From NCBI GenBank assembly GCA_023150845.1, contig JAKLKD010000001.1, positions 1-64,000 on the forward strand: DNA of 64,000 nucleotides, in the 5' to 3' direction. Below, piece by piece: positions 34,059 through 42,415 of the stretch. The DNA comes from Myxococcota bacterium (GTDB lineage: Bacteria > Myxococcota_A > UBA796 > CAJQPC01). The first letter of the stretch is position 1, and each line of letters opens with the position of its first letter. The notes under the pieces are model-generated. The model was not told the origin of the DNA. It made no database searches and saw only the letters and a program-made list of their open reading frames with translations. Both the position numbers and the translations under genes were made by a program.

Positions 34059-35924
34059 TCAGGAGCAGTTGAGCACGTCGCCGCTCACGGTGCAGGTGAC
34101 CGAGCCCGACTTGCTCGCGGTGAAGGCGCCACGTTTGCCATCGACCTCGATGCGGCAGCTCTGCGCGCCGTCGAAGACCATGCGGGTGGTGCCGGAGAAC
34201 TTCTGGCTCTGGCCGTCGCCGCAGCTCACCGAGGCCCGGCTCGCCGAGCCCATGACCGCGAGCTTGATCTCGACCTTGCCGCCGTCGGCGCTGGAACTGG
34301 CCGCGGTCGTCGTCGTGGTCGTCTTGGGCGGGGTCGTGGTGGTGGTCGTCGTCGTGTCGCGGCGGCCGCTCGTGCCTGTGGCGGCCTTGGACGTCGAGGA
34401 GCCGCTCGTGGACGAGCCGCTCGACGTGGTCTTGGGCGGGGTCTTGGCGGGCTCGGCCTTCGGCGTCTCGGTCTTCGGCGGGTCCGTCTTCGCCGGGGGC
34501 GGCGGCGGCGCCTCGGGCTCGGCGGCCTTCTCCGGCGCCGGGGCGGCGGTGTCACCCTTCGCCTTGTCGGTCTTCTCGGCCTTCGGCTCCTCGGCGGGGG
34601 CCTCGGCGGGCTCCTCGACGACCTCGGCGGGGGCCTCGACCTCGTCTGGGGTCTCCGCGCCGCCGATCATGCCGTTGGTGTAGGCGTAGTACGCCCCGCC
34701 GCCGACGCCGATCACGCCGAGGCAGGCCACAAAGAGGCCCACAGCGCCGATGACGACCCACTTGAGCTTCGAGCCCGAGGCCGGGGCCTCCTCTTCTTCA
34801 CCGCCGCCGTCGTTGGGGGTGGGGCCGGTGATCACCGGGCCGCGGGCGACGGGGCTCTGGGCCACGGGGCCCTGGGCGAAGGGGCTCTGGGCGACGGGGC
34901 CCTGGGCGGCGGGGCCCTGGTTGAACGGCGAGCGCGCGGGCTTGGCCGGCTCGTCGTTGAAGAAGTCGTCATCGGCGGTGCTGAACCCGCCGGTCGGGGC
35001 CTTGGGCTTGCTGGCGACGGGGGCCGGGCCGCCGAGGTCCTCGTCCTGGGCGTAGCCGCCGCCGCCGCGACCGCCGCGGCTGGGCTTCGCCGGGGGGAGC
35101 TGCTCCTCGCTCTCGTCGTCTTCAGCCTGCATCAAGGCGGCGATCTTCTCTTTGGACCACATCGCCGTGCTCTCGCCCTTCGCGGACGGGGCCTGGCGGT
35201 TGTCCTTCTTAAACGCGCCGGTCGCGCCCTTGGGCAAGGGGCCGGAGAGGTTCTTCGGGCCGCCGAGGTCCTCCTGGACCGGCGCCGCGGGGCGACGACC
35301 CCCAGCGACGCCGCCGGAGGCGGGCACCACCTGGGCCGCCCACTGGCGGAGGCTCTGGCCGGGGCACTGGCTGGCGACCTGGGCGAGCACGTTCGCGGCG
35401 TCGAGCGGCAGGGGGCGCTCGTCGGGGTGGTACGCGAGGATCCCGGCCAAGAACTTACGCACGTCCTCCAGCCACCGTTTGCCCTCGATGGACGAGAAGT
35501 CCATCGCCATGACCCGGGTGATCACCGCGTCGTCGTGGGCGTCGGCGTCTTTGGGCAGGGCCCCCAGCGGCTCGGCGCTGAGCAGGCTGTGGAGGATCAC
35601 GCCGAGGCCGAACACGTCGGTCTGGTGGCCGACGGGTTTGCCTTCGGGGGCGCGGGTGGAGCGGCGGTTGGCGTTGAAGCCCTCGACGGCGACGGCGCCG
35701 TCGGCGGTGATCTTGATGAGGCCGGGCTTGATGTCGCCGTGGAGCGCGCGGTCCTCCTCAGCGATGGTGAGGATGTCGGCGATGGCCGAGCCGATCTCGA
35801 TGGCGACGCGCAGGGGAGGGCGCTCCCGCGCCAGGAGCGCGGCGAGGTCCACGCCCGGGGCTTCGCCCTCTTCAGTGAGGATGTTGCCTTCTTCGCCGGG
35901 CTCACGGGTGTAGTAGGTGCTCAC
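34059..35924 (-). CDS. Membrane pseudokinase-like protein with extracellular low-complexity and beta domains
   Basis: 621 residues from a GTG at 35924 (AGAGGA 4 bases before it). Residues 1-185 resemble the C-lobe of a Ser/Thr kinase: HGDIKPGLIKI (H62-I72) in place of HRDLKPxN, EGF (81-83) in place of DFG, APE (92-94) and DVFGLGVIL. The glycine loop and VAIK lysine of the N-lobe are missing, so catalysis is doubtful. Then come an acidic/Pro-rich linker with QGPVAQSP repeats (about 336-364), one TM helix (388-413), a Pro/Thr/Lys-rich extracellular stalk and a roughly 70-residue beta domain with three cysteines that ends in VSGDVLNCS. Heads a six-gene minus-strand run that includes the Hsp70 genes. 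Confidence 0.8.
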   Translation of the reverse strand: MSTYYTREPGEEGNILTEEGEAPGVDLAALLARERPPLRVAIEIGSAIADILTIAEEDRALHGDIKPGLIKITADGAVAVEGFNANRRSTRAPEGKPVGHQTDVFGLGVILHSLLSAEPLGALPKDADAHDDAVITRVMAMDFSSIEGKRWLEDVRKFLAGILAYHPDERPLPLDAANVLAQVASQCPGQSLRQWAAQVVPASGGVAGGRRPAAPVQEDLGGPKNLSGPLPKGATGAFKKDNRQAPSAKGESTAMWSKEKIAALMQAEDDESEEQLPPAKPSRGGRGGGGYAQDEDLGGPAPVASKPKAPTGGFSTADDDFFNDEPAKPARSPFNQGPAAQGPVAQSPFAQGPVAQSPVARGPVITGPTPNDGGGEEEEAPASGSKLKWVVIGAVGLFVACLGVIGVGGGAYYAYTNGMIGGAETPDEVEAPAEVVEEPAEAPAEEPKAEKTDKAKGDTAAPAPEKAAEPEAPPPPPAKTDPPKTETPKAEPAKTPPKTTSSGSSTSGSSTSKAATGTSGRRDTTTTTTTTPPKTTTTTTAASSSADGGKVEIKLAVMGSASRASVSCGDGQSQKFSGTTRMVFDGAQSCRIEVDGKRGAFTASKSGSVTCTVSGDVLNCS

Positions 35925-36108
35925 GCGATCCTCTTGCCTGCTCTTCCTGGAGGGTTGGGCGTCGTCCAACCGGGTCGTCGTGTCGGCCACCGCCAACGCG
36001 CGCCCATTGGATAACGCGCCGTCGGCGCACGGGTCTATGGTCGCCCGGAACAGCGCGCGGATCAAGCCCGATGATGGCGAGCCCCGAGAACGTCTGCGCC
36101 GAGGCCGC

Positions 36109-37209
36109 TCATCGGGGCGCGGGCCCCAAGCTGCCGACCTGGCCGCGCTGGCGCAGGAGCTGGTCGAGGAGCACCATCGCGGCGCCAGCCTCGACCATCG
36201 GCACGGCCCGGGGCAGCACACATGGATCGTGGCGGCCGCGGGGCATGAGCGTGACGGCCTCGCCCGCGTCGTTCACGGTGTCTTGGGGCTTAAAGATCGT
36301 CGCCACGGGCTTAAACGCGGCGCCGAAGAGGATAGGCATGCCGTTCGAGATCCCGCCCTGGATGCCGCCGGAGCGGTTGGTGCTCGTGCGCACCTGGCCG
36401 TTGACGGAGATGAAGGCGTCGTTGTGGGCGCTGCCGCGCTGGGTGACCCCGGCGAAGCCGCTGCCGCTCTCGAAGCCTTTGCAGGCGGGCAGAGAGAGCA
36501 TCGCCCGGGCGAGCTCGGCCTCCAGCTTGTCGAAGACCGGGTCGCCCAGGCCCGCGGGCACGTTCCGGGCCACGCAGCGGATCACCCCGCCGATGGTGTC
36601 GCCGTCCGCGCGCACCTCCCGGATGAGCGCCTCCATACGCGCGGCGGTCTCCACATCGGGGCAACGCACGATGTTGGCCTCGATCTGCTCCATCGTCACC
36701 GTCTCGGGGTCCACCTCGGCGCGGATCGTTCCCACCTGCTCCACCCAGGCGAGGATCTCCACCCCACAGAGCGCCGCGAGGGCCTGCTTGGCGACGGCCC
36801 CCGCCGCCACCCGCGCCGCCGTCTCTCTCGCGGACGCGCGACCGCCGCCCGCCCAGGCGCGGACGCCGTACTTCGTGTCGTAGGTGTAGTCGGCGTGAGA
36901 GGGCCGGTACTTGTCGCGGAAGGGCTCATAGGCCCGGGAGTCGGCGTCCTCGTTCGGGATGAGCAGCGCGATGGGCGTGCCCAAGGTGAGGCCGTCGGCG
37001 AGGCCCGAGAGCACCTGCACCCGGTCGGACTCCTTGCGCTGGGTGGTGATGGAGGACTGGCCGGGCTTACGCCGGTCCAGCTCCCGCTGAACGGCGTCGA
37101 GGTCCAAGGCGAGGCGCGGCGGGCAGCCCTCGACGACGGCGCCGATGGCCCCGCCGTGGGACTCGCCGAAGGTGGTGACGCGGAAGAGGAGGCCGGTAGA
37201 GGAGCCCAT
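36109..37209 (-). CDS. aroC: Chorismate synthase
   Basis: 366 residues. Family signatures are [17 protein letters not shown] (about 15-31), [22 protein letters not shown] and [13 protein letters not shown]; the FMN-binding residues are in the usual places. It converts 5-enolpyruvylshikimate 3-phosphate to chorismate, the last shared step for aromatic amino acids, folate and quinones. The gene follows the radical SAM gene by 9 bp; the 184 bp between it and the pseudokinase gene contains an inverted repeat GGTTGG/CCAACC (35953-35971) in the kinase leader. Confidence 0.97.
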   Translation of the reverse strand: MGSSTGLLFRVTTFGESHGGAIGAVVEGCPPRLALDLDAVQRELDRRKPGQSSITTQRKESDRVQVLSGLADGLTLGTPIALLIPNEDADSRAYEPFRDKYRPSHADYTYDTKYGVRAWAGGGRASARETAARVAAGAVAKQALAALCGVEILAWVEQVGTIRAEVDPETVTMEQIEANIVRCPDVETAARMEALIREVRADGDTIGGVIRCVARNVPAGLGDPVFDKLEAELARAMLSLPACKGFESGSGFAGVTQRGSAHNDAFISVNGQVRTSTNRSGGIQGGISNGMPILFGAAFKPVATIFKPQDTVNDAGEAVTLMPRGRHDPCVLPRAVPMVEAGAAMVLLDQLLRQRGQVGSLGPAPR

Positions 37210-37218
37210 GCCTCGCCC

Positions 37219-38694
37219 TTAACCCACGACCTCCATGCCCGTCGTGTCTTCGCCGAGCTCGACGTTCTTGATCATCTGCCAGGCCGTCTCCGCAGAGCGG
37301 CGCAGCTCATCGACGCTCTTCACCCGGCTGAGCTGGCGTTTGATCATCTCCGGCCGGTAATAGAAGCGCAGGTACGCGATGCGGGTCCAGCGCTGGATCT
37401 CGGCGTCGGTCATGTTGCAGCGGGGGCGGGGCACGAGGTCGTCGTGGGGATTCAGCACAAACTCGCGCCAATAATCCCGGCCCGTCTCCTCCAGCATCAT
37501 CGTATACATCTCCGTGGCGGGCATCGGCGTCACCTTGGAGAACTGGGCGTAGTCGAGGTCCATCTCGATGGCGAGGCGGATGGTCTGCCGGATGGTCGCG
37601 GGCGTCTCATAGGGGTTGCCGAGCATGAAGTAGCCGAAGGTGTCGATGCCCTCCTCCCGCGTCTCCCGCACGACCCGCTTGACGAGCTCCAGGGACGTGG
37701 ACTTCTTCAAGACCTTGAGGATCTCGCGGTTGCCGCTCTCGACGCCATAATAAATGCGCGCGCAGCCCGCCCGTCTCATCGCGGAGAGCACGTCCTTCGT
37801 GATACAGTCTACCCGGGTGCGGGCGGCCCAGACGATGTCGAGCTTGCGGCGGTTGATCTCCTCACAGATCTCGATCACGCGGTCCTTACGGATGGTGAAC
37901 GAGGAGTCGAAGAAGTCGAGCTCACGGATGCCGAACTCGTTCACGCAGAGCTCGAGCTCGTCCACGACGTTCTTCGGCGAGCGCGCCCGGAAGGCCTTGG
38001 AGCCCTGCTCGCAGAAGATGCACTTGTAGGGGCAGCCGCGGCTGGTGATGAAGCAGGTGAAGTTCTTGTACTTGCTGATGAAGCTGTAGTAGAGGCTGTT
38101 GTCGATGAGGCGCCGGGCGGGGAAGGGGACCTCGTCCACCTCGATGGTCTTCTCCGTCGCCGTGACGACCACCTCGCCGCCCGCCTGGGTGGGGCCGCCG
38201 ACGCGGAAGGCGATGCCTTTTACGTCGCGCAGGTCGCGGCGGTTCTCCAGCGCGTGCAGGAGGTTCGGCAGGCTCAGCTCGGCCTCGCCGGTCACCGCGT
38301 AGTCGATGGCCTCATGCGTGAGCGTCTCCCGGGGGTAGATGCTCAGGTGAACGCCGCCGACGATGGTGGGCGTGCCGGTGCGGGCCTTGATCGCCTTGAT
38401 CCAGTCAAGGGTCTGGAAGAAGAGGTAGGTCGTGATCGTGTAGCCGATGTACGAGGGCCCGAAGGCCTCCAGGCGCGCGACGGTCTCGTCTAGGGTGAGG
38501 CCCTCGGCGTGGGCGTCGATGAACAGCACCTCCGCGCCCGCGCTCTCCAAGATGCCCGCCACATAGAGCAGAGACAGGCTTGGGAAGATGCCGTAGTTCT
38601 CCTTGACGGTCTTGATGCCGGGCTCGTTCTTCACCGGGCCGTAAGGCGGGTAGACCAGGGCGACTCGAAGTCCGTCGACGCGTCTTGCGCTCAT
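37219..38694 (-). CDS. B12-binding domain radical SAM protein
   Basis: 491 residues. The N-terminal 150 residues form a cobalamin-binding-like Rossmann domain (RVALVYPPYGP, LLYVAGILESAGAEVLFIDAH, FGPSYIGYTITTYLF, PTIVGGVHLSIYP), without a clear DxHxxG. The radical SAM domain follows with the cluster motif CPYKCIFC (about 233) and GCARIYYGVESGNREILKVLKK. A C-terminal part (RYDYWREFVLNPHD region) is family-variable. These enzymes methylate or rearrange unreactive carbons, often in lipid, hopanoid, antibiotic or bacteriochlorin pathways. Substrate unknown. ATG 38694 preceded by AGAGG; the longer open frame upstream is not supported. Confidence 0.9.
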   Translation of the reverse strand: MSARRVDGLRVALVYPPYGPVKNEPGIKTVKENYGIFPSLSLLYVAGILESAGAEVLFIDAHAEGLTLDETVARLEAFGPSYIGYTITTYLFFQTLDWIKAIKARTGTPTIVGGVHLSIYPRETLTHEAIDYAVTGEAELSLPNLLHALENRRDLRDVKGIAFRVGGPTQAGGEVVVTATEKTIEVDEVPFPARRLIDNSLYYSFISKYKNFTCFITSRGCPYKCIFCEQGSKAFRARSPKNVVDELELCVNEFGIRELDFFDSSFTIRKDRVIEICEEINRRKLDIVWAARTRVDCITKDVLSAMRRAGCARIYYGVESGNREILKVLKKSTSLELVKRVVRETREEGIDTFGYFMLGNPYETPATIRQTIRLAIEMDLDYAQFSKVTPMPATEMYTMMLEETGRDYWREFVLNPHDDLVPRPRCNMTDAEIQRWTRIAYLRFYYRPEMIKRQLSRVKSVDELRRSAETAWQMIKNVELGEDTTGMEVVG

Positions 38695-38812
38695 GGGGGG
38701 CACCTCTGCTGTGCATTTTAGCCCACATTCCAGGCGCCTGTACGATCTCACCCCATGGATCCCGCGCCGGAGCCCAAGCCGAGTCGGCCACAACGGTGTA
38801 TCCTCGCCGGGC

Positions 38813-40456
38813 ATGTTCCGCCGCGCCCTGAGCCCCTGGACCTTCTGGCTCGCCTTGGCCCTGGCGTTGGGCCTCGCTTGGGTCCAGGTGAGCCTGTGGA
38901 CGGCGCAGAACGGCCTCCCCGATGGCCACCAGAACGAGTTCTTACACGTCGGCAACGCCCTTGACCTCTGGGGCGCCTGGGTGGAGCGCGACGCCTGGCA
39001 CCTGCGCTACTACCTCAGCACCAACTACTGGCCCCCGGGCTTCTATCTTTGGCCTTGGCCGTGGATGGCGGCCCTGGGCGCGGGGCATCGGGCGATGGTG
39101 CTGGCGAACCTCGGCCACCTCGCCGTGCTCTTGTGGGCGGCGGGGCGGGGCGCCGAGGCCCTCGCCGGGCGGGGCGCGGCGCTGTGGACGATGGTGTTGT
39201 TGAGCCTCACGCCTTCGGTCTACGGCAACCTCGTGCGGTTCGAGCCGAACCTCGCCGTGGCGGCCTGGGTGAGCGTGGCGGCGCTGTGGTTGGGGCGCTC
39301 CGACGGCCTGAGCCGGGCCCGGGAGAGCGCCCTCTTCGGCCTCGCCTGCGGCGTCGGGATGCTGATGGATCGCCTGTCCATGGGCATCTTCTTGGCCCCG
39401 GCGGGGCTCTGGGTGCTCGTGACCGCGCCGCGCCCGCCCGGTGAGCTCCGCCGCCGCCTGGGGGGCGTCGCCTGGGCCTTGGTGGCGTCCTTGGCCTTGT
39501 GTGGGCCCTGGCTCTGGCAGTTTCTCCAGCTTCATCGCGAGGAGCTGCTCTCCCAGACCGCGACGGGGGAGATCGACTCCACGGGCGCCCAGACCGAGAG
39601 CCGGGCCTTCTTCTCGGCGTCGAACCTGCTCTATTACCCGCTGAGCCTCGTGGATGGGCAGGCGGGGCTGGCCTTGGGTGGGCTCGCTCTGCTGGCGCTC
39701 TTGGCCTCGGTCTTCACCCGGGGCGAGGCGCCCTCCCGACGGGCGGCGCGGCAGGCGCAGACGGCGGTGATCCTCTCCGGCGTGCTGGTCTTCACCCTCA
39801 TCGCCAAGAAGCAGGCCTTCTACACCATCCCGGCCTTGGGGGCGCTCATGGCGCTCACCGGGGCCTGGCTCAGCGGGGGCCGGGCCTGGCGGCGCTGGGT
39901 GGGGGTGGCGGTGGTGATCGTCGGGCTGCACCAGCAGCAGGTGCGGCTCTGGGGGGCGCCGGGGCTCGGCCTGCCCGCGGCCTTGAGCGGCCCGAGCGTG
40001 CCCGAGGCCTGGGTGAGCCCACGTCACCCCCAGGCGCTCCCGCCCCGGGGCCTGCGCCTGCCCCTGGACGCCCTCGCGGCGAGCCTCGGCGGAGGTGAGG
40101 TGATCACCTTCTCCGAGGACCCGGTCTGGGCCGAGATCTACCTCAACCTCCAGCTCCGCGAGCGCCTGCCCGGCCAGGCCGTGCGTGGTGTGTTGACCGA
40201 CCCCCAAGGCGCCTTTGAGTGGTTAGGCGTCGCCGAGGCCTTCGTGTGGGTGAGCGTCGATGAGGGCGCGGACTGGCCGGGGCTCGCGCGCATCGAGGGC
40301 GCGCTTGTCGAGCAGCACTACCAGCTCAGCGAGCTGCCCCCCTTGGCCGAGGCGATGTCGACGGCCCGGGGGCAGTTTCAGCTCGTGGCCTGGTGGCCGA
40401 CCCCAGACGGCGGGCGCGTCCGGGCCTATCGCCGGGCGCGACCCACGAAGCCCTGA
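38813..40456 (+). CDS. Polytopic membrane glycosyltransferase-like protein (GT39/ArnT-like)
   Basis: 547 residues with about 9-10 TM helices: FWLALALALGLAWVQVSLW, MVLANLGHLAVLLWAAG, LWTMVLLSLTPSVYG, AAWVSVAALWLG, GIFLAPAGLWVLV, GVAWALVASLALCGPWLWQFL, LALGGLALLALLASVF, AVILSGVLVFTLI, ALGALMALTGAWL and VGVAVVIVGL. The first periplasmic loop (PDGHQNEFLHVGNALDLWGAWVERDAWHLRYYLSTNYWPPGFYL) has the charged and Pro-Pro-Gly-aromatic character of ArnT/PMT-type lipid-sugar transferases. The C-terminal 150 residues are soluble. It starts at ATG 38813; TATCCT ends 8 bases before it. Confidence 0.72.
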   Translation: MFRRALSPWTFWLALALALGLAWVQVSLWTAQNGLPDGHQNEFLHVGNALDLWGAWVERDAWHLRYYLSTNYWPPGFYLWPWPWMAALGAGHRAMVLANLGHLAVLLWAAGRGAEALAGRGAALWTMVLLSLTPSVYGNLVRFEPNLAVAAWVSVAALWLGRSDGLSRARESALFGLACGVGMLMDRLSMGIFLAPAGLWVLVTAPRPPGELRRRLGGVAWALVASLALCGPWLWQFLQLHREELLSQTATGEIDSTGAQTESRAFFSASNLLYYPLSLVDGQAGLALGGLALLALLASVFTRGEAPSRRAARQAQTAVILSGVLVFTLIAKKQAFYTIPALGALMALTGAWLSGGRAWRRWVGVAVVIVGLHQQQVRLWGAPGLGLPAALSGPSVPEAWVSPRHPQALPPRGLRLPLDALAASLGGGEVITFSEDPVWAEIYLNLQLRERLPGQAVRGVLTDPQGAFEWLGVAEAFVWVSVDEGADWPGLARIEGALVEQHYQLSELPPLAEAMSTARGQFQLVAWWPTPDGGRVRAYRRARPTKP

Positions 40457-40512
40457 GCCGAGGAGCTGCCGCGGCGGCGACTTAGGCCGCCACGGGCCCG
40501 GATCCACGCCGA

Positions 40513-40992
40513 TCAGATGCGGTTGTTCAGCTCGATGACGTCGAGGGTGCCACCACGAAGCACAGACTCGACCTGACGCGCCTTGAGCGGACGGCCGGTG
40601 AGCACCTCAAAGACGCCCTGAATGGCGCCCATGGTGAAGGTGAGCACCCGGGGTGAGCCCTGGGGCTCCCCGGCGGAGCAGAGGGTCTCCGACAGCGTGA
40701 CGCGGATGGTCTCGCCGCGCTCCTCGACGGACTCGACGTTGCAGAGCCGGGTGCCCGACGCGCCGATGGCGCCGTTGAGGATCGGCGCCGTGTCGGCCAG
40801 CGGCATCGAGGTCTTGCCGACGTGCTGCTCGGCGATCTGACGGCCGCGGGCGCGACCGGCGTTGATGAGCGCGACGTGGGCCGCGCGCTCGCCAAGCGCC
40901 TGCTCGACGCCGACGACGATGGCCTTGGTGCAGATGATGCTGGAGAAGTCGCCGAGCTGCGGACGCAGCGGCGCCTGGGAGGTAGATTCCAT
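40513..40992 (-). CDS. V4R-like small protein, first of twin paralogues
   Basis: 159 residues, about 70% identical by eye to the product of 41138-41614. Shared stretches: FSSIICTKAIVVGVEQALGERAAHVALINAGRARGRQ (about 16-52), LADTAPILNGAIGASGTRLC, LSETLCSAGEPQGSPRVLTFTMGAIQGVFEVLTGRPLKARQVESVLRGG, ending in ELNNRI. The last part has the shape of V4R/HNOB-type ligand-binding domains (xFTxGAIxGxxExLTGRxxxxxxxESxxRGG), which bind small hydrophobic molecules or haem. That assignment is tentative. GGAG lies 5 bases from the ATG. No membrane segment. Confidence 0.7.
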   Translation of the reverse strand: MESTSQAPLRPQLGDFSSIICTKAIVVGVEQALGERAAHVALINAGRARGRQIAEQHVGKTSMPLADTAPILNGAIGASGTRLCNVESVEERGETIRVTLSETLCSAGEPQGSPRVLTFTMGAIQGVFEVLTGRPLKARQVESVLRGGTLDVIELNNRI

Positions 40993-41137
40993 TGTGACTC
41001 CGGGCTGGTTGGTCGTCCTGACGATACACCCCGGTCTGAGGAGGGCCCCGCCGAGCGACGTCCGGGTCGTCAGACGTCCGCGTCGGCGAGGCTCATCCGG
41101 CGGTGAGGGGGCGACGGCTCGCGCCCCCATCCGCGCC

Positions 41138-41614
41138 TCAGATGCGGTTGTTCAGCTCGAGCACGTCGTATGCGCCGCCGCGAAGCACGGACTCGATCTG
41201 ACGGGCCTTGAGCTGGCGCCCCGTGAGCTGCTCGAAGGCGCCCTGAATCGCGCCCATGGTGAAGGTCAAGATGCGCGGCGAGCCTTGGGGCTCCCCGGCG
41301 GAGCAGAGGGTCTCGGACAACGAGACGCGGATGGCCGTGCCGTCCTCCTCGACCTTATTGACGATACAAAGCCGGGTCCCCGAGGCGCCGATGGCGGCGT
41401 TGAGGATGGCGGCGGTGTCCGCGAGGGCGATGCCGGTGCCAGCGAGGTGCGCGGTGAGCTGCCGCCCGCGGGCACGTCCGGCGGCGATGAGGGCGACGTG
41501 GGCCGCGCGCTCGCCGAGGGCCTGCTCGACGCCGACGACGATGGCCTTGGTGCAGACGATGCTGGCGAAGTCGCCGAGAACTGGGCGAAGCTGCGGGCTG
41601 GAGGACGCTTCCAT
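41138..41614 (-). CDS. V4R-like small protein, second of twin paralogues
   Basis: 158 residues: FASIVCTKAIVVGVEQALGERAAHVALIAAGRARGRQLTAHLAG, LADTAAILNAAIGASGTRLCIVNKVEEDG, LSETLCSAGEPQGSPRILTFTMGAIQGAFEQLTGRQLKARQIESVLRGGAYDVLELNNRI. It differs from its neighbour chiefly in the 52-65 and 88-95 regions. The two genes share identical leaders (CCCGGAGTCA) before the ATG, and both lie on the minus strand 145 bp apart, consistent with a recent duplication. Upstream is an AT-rich stretch (41695-41725) that may hold promoters in both directions. Confidence 0.72.
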   Translation of the reverse strand: MEASSSPQLRPVLGDFASIVCTKAIVVGVEQALGERAAHVALIAAGRARGRQLTAHLAGTGIALADTAAILNAAIGASGTRLCIVNKVEEDGTAIRVSLSETLCSAGEPQGSPRILTFTMGAIQGAFEQLTGRQLKARQIESVLRGGAYDVLELNNRI

Positions 41615-41828
41615 GCTGACTCCGGGTGTTGGGTGCGTTCGGACCATAGCACGCGCCACAAGATGATCTGGGTCAGTTCTCTTACCTGGGCCTTTCTAAC
41701 GAAAAAACCCTAATTTTTATAGTGCGTGGCGCGGCACGTCGTCAAGTTCTTGTGGCGCGCAGGTCGGCGCGGAACCTCGGCGCGTCGCGCGCGGTCGCTC
41801 CCGGAGAACCCAAGACCCGAGGATGCCG

Positions 41829-42323
41829 ATGCCCAGACGCGACCTTAACTCTGCGAATAACCTTAGCAATGTTGGCTTGCTCCCCTTCCTCGGCCTCGCC
41901 GCGCTGCTCATCCCGATGCTCCTGATGAACGTGCAGTTCACCCGGCTGGCGGTCATCAACTCCGAGGTGCCGGGCCTCTGCGCCGCGCCCTGCGCCGCCA
42001 AGGAGCCCTCGCTCAACCTCGTGCTCACCGTGAGCGAGCAGGGGATGATGGTCAGCGGCGAAGACGTCGCACTCAACGGCGGCCTGCGCCTGCCCTGCGC
42101 CGGGGGCCGCTGTGAGGCCCCGGGCGACTACGACCTCAGCGGCCTGAGCGCCGTGCTGAGCGACCTCAAGTCGCGCCACCCCGAGGAGCGCGGCGTCACC
42201 CTGGCCCTCACTGACGCCGTGCCCTACGAGGTGATGGTGTCGCTGTTTGACACCACCCGAGGCACCCCGGAGGCGCCGCTCTTCCCCCAGCCGACGGTGA
42301 GCGCCTTGGTCGGCACGTTGTGA
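41829..42323 (+). CDS. ExbD/TolR-like protein, orphan
   Basis: 164 residues. A short cytoplasmic N-terminus (MPRRDLNSANNLSNVG) leads into one TM helix (about 16-34, LLPFLGLAALLIPMLLMNV) and a periplasmic domain that has the ExbD style (LNLVLTVSEQGMMVSGEDV, LSAVLSDLKSRHPEERGVTLALTDAVPYEVMVSLFDTTRG). The TM aspartate that conducts protons in ExbD/TolR is absent. Two cysteine pairs (CAAPC, CAGGRC) sit in the periplasmic loop. No ExbB/TolQ gene is nearby. Start at ATG 41829 with GAGG at 6 bases; the ATG at 41823 is too close to the RBS. Confidence 0.72.
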   Translation: MPRRDLNSANNLSNVGLLPFLGLAALLIPMLLMNVQFTRLAVINSEVPGLCAAPCAAKEPSLNLVLTVSEQGMMVSGEDVALNGGLRLPCAGGRCEAPGDYDLSGLSAVLSDLKSRHPEERGVTLALTDAVPYEVMVSLFDTTRGTPEAPLFPQPTVSALVGTL

Positions 42324-42415
42324 CGGGCGGCGGCGCGCCCGGGAGGGGCGTCGGGGGCGTCGTCGTCGGGCGTCTCGGGGTATGCTCGGGGGGTGCCTGA
42401 CCATGGAGCCGCGCC

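Noticed and set aside
34680..34930. Direct repeats (QGPVAQSP) as a recombination site
   Set aside because: Short in-frame low-complexity repeats in the pseudokinase linker explain them.
33927..36014. 695-codon plus-strand open frame
   Set aside because: Shadow of the pseudokinase gene; Gly/Arg/Leu runs with no signal or domain.
35925..36221. N-terminal extension of the pseudokinase frame
   Set aside because: Arg/Ser/Pro-rich, overlaps aroC, and the GTG at 35924 has a good RBS.
35917..38493. 858-codon plus-strand open frame
   Set aside because: Antisense of aroC and the radical SAM gene, both of which are secure.
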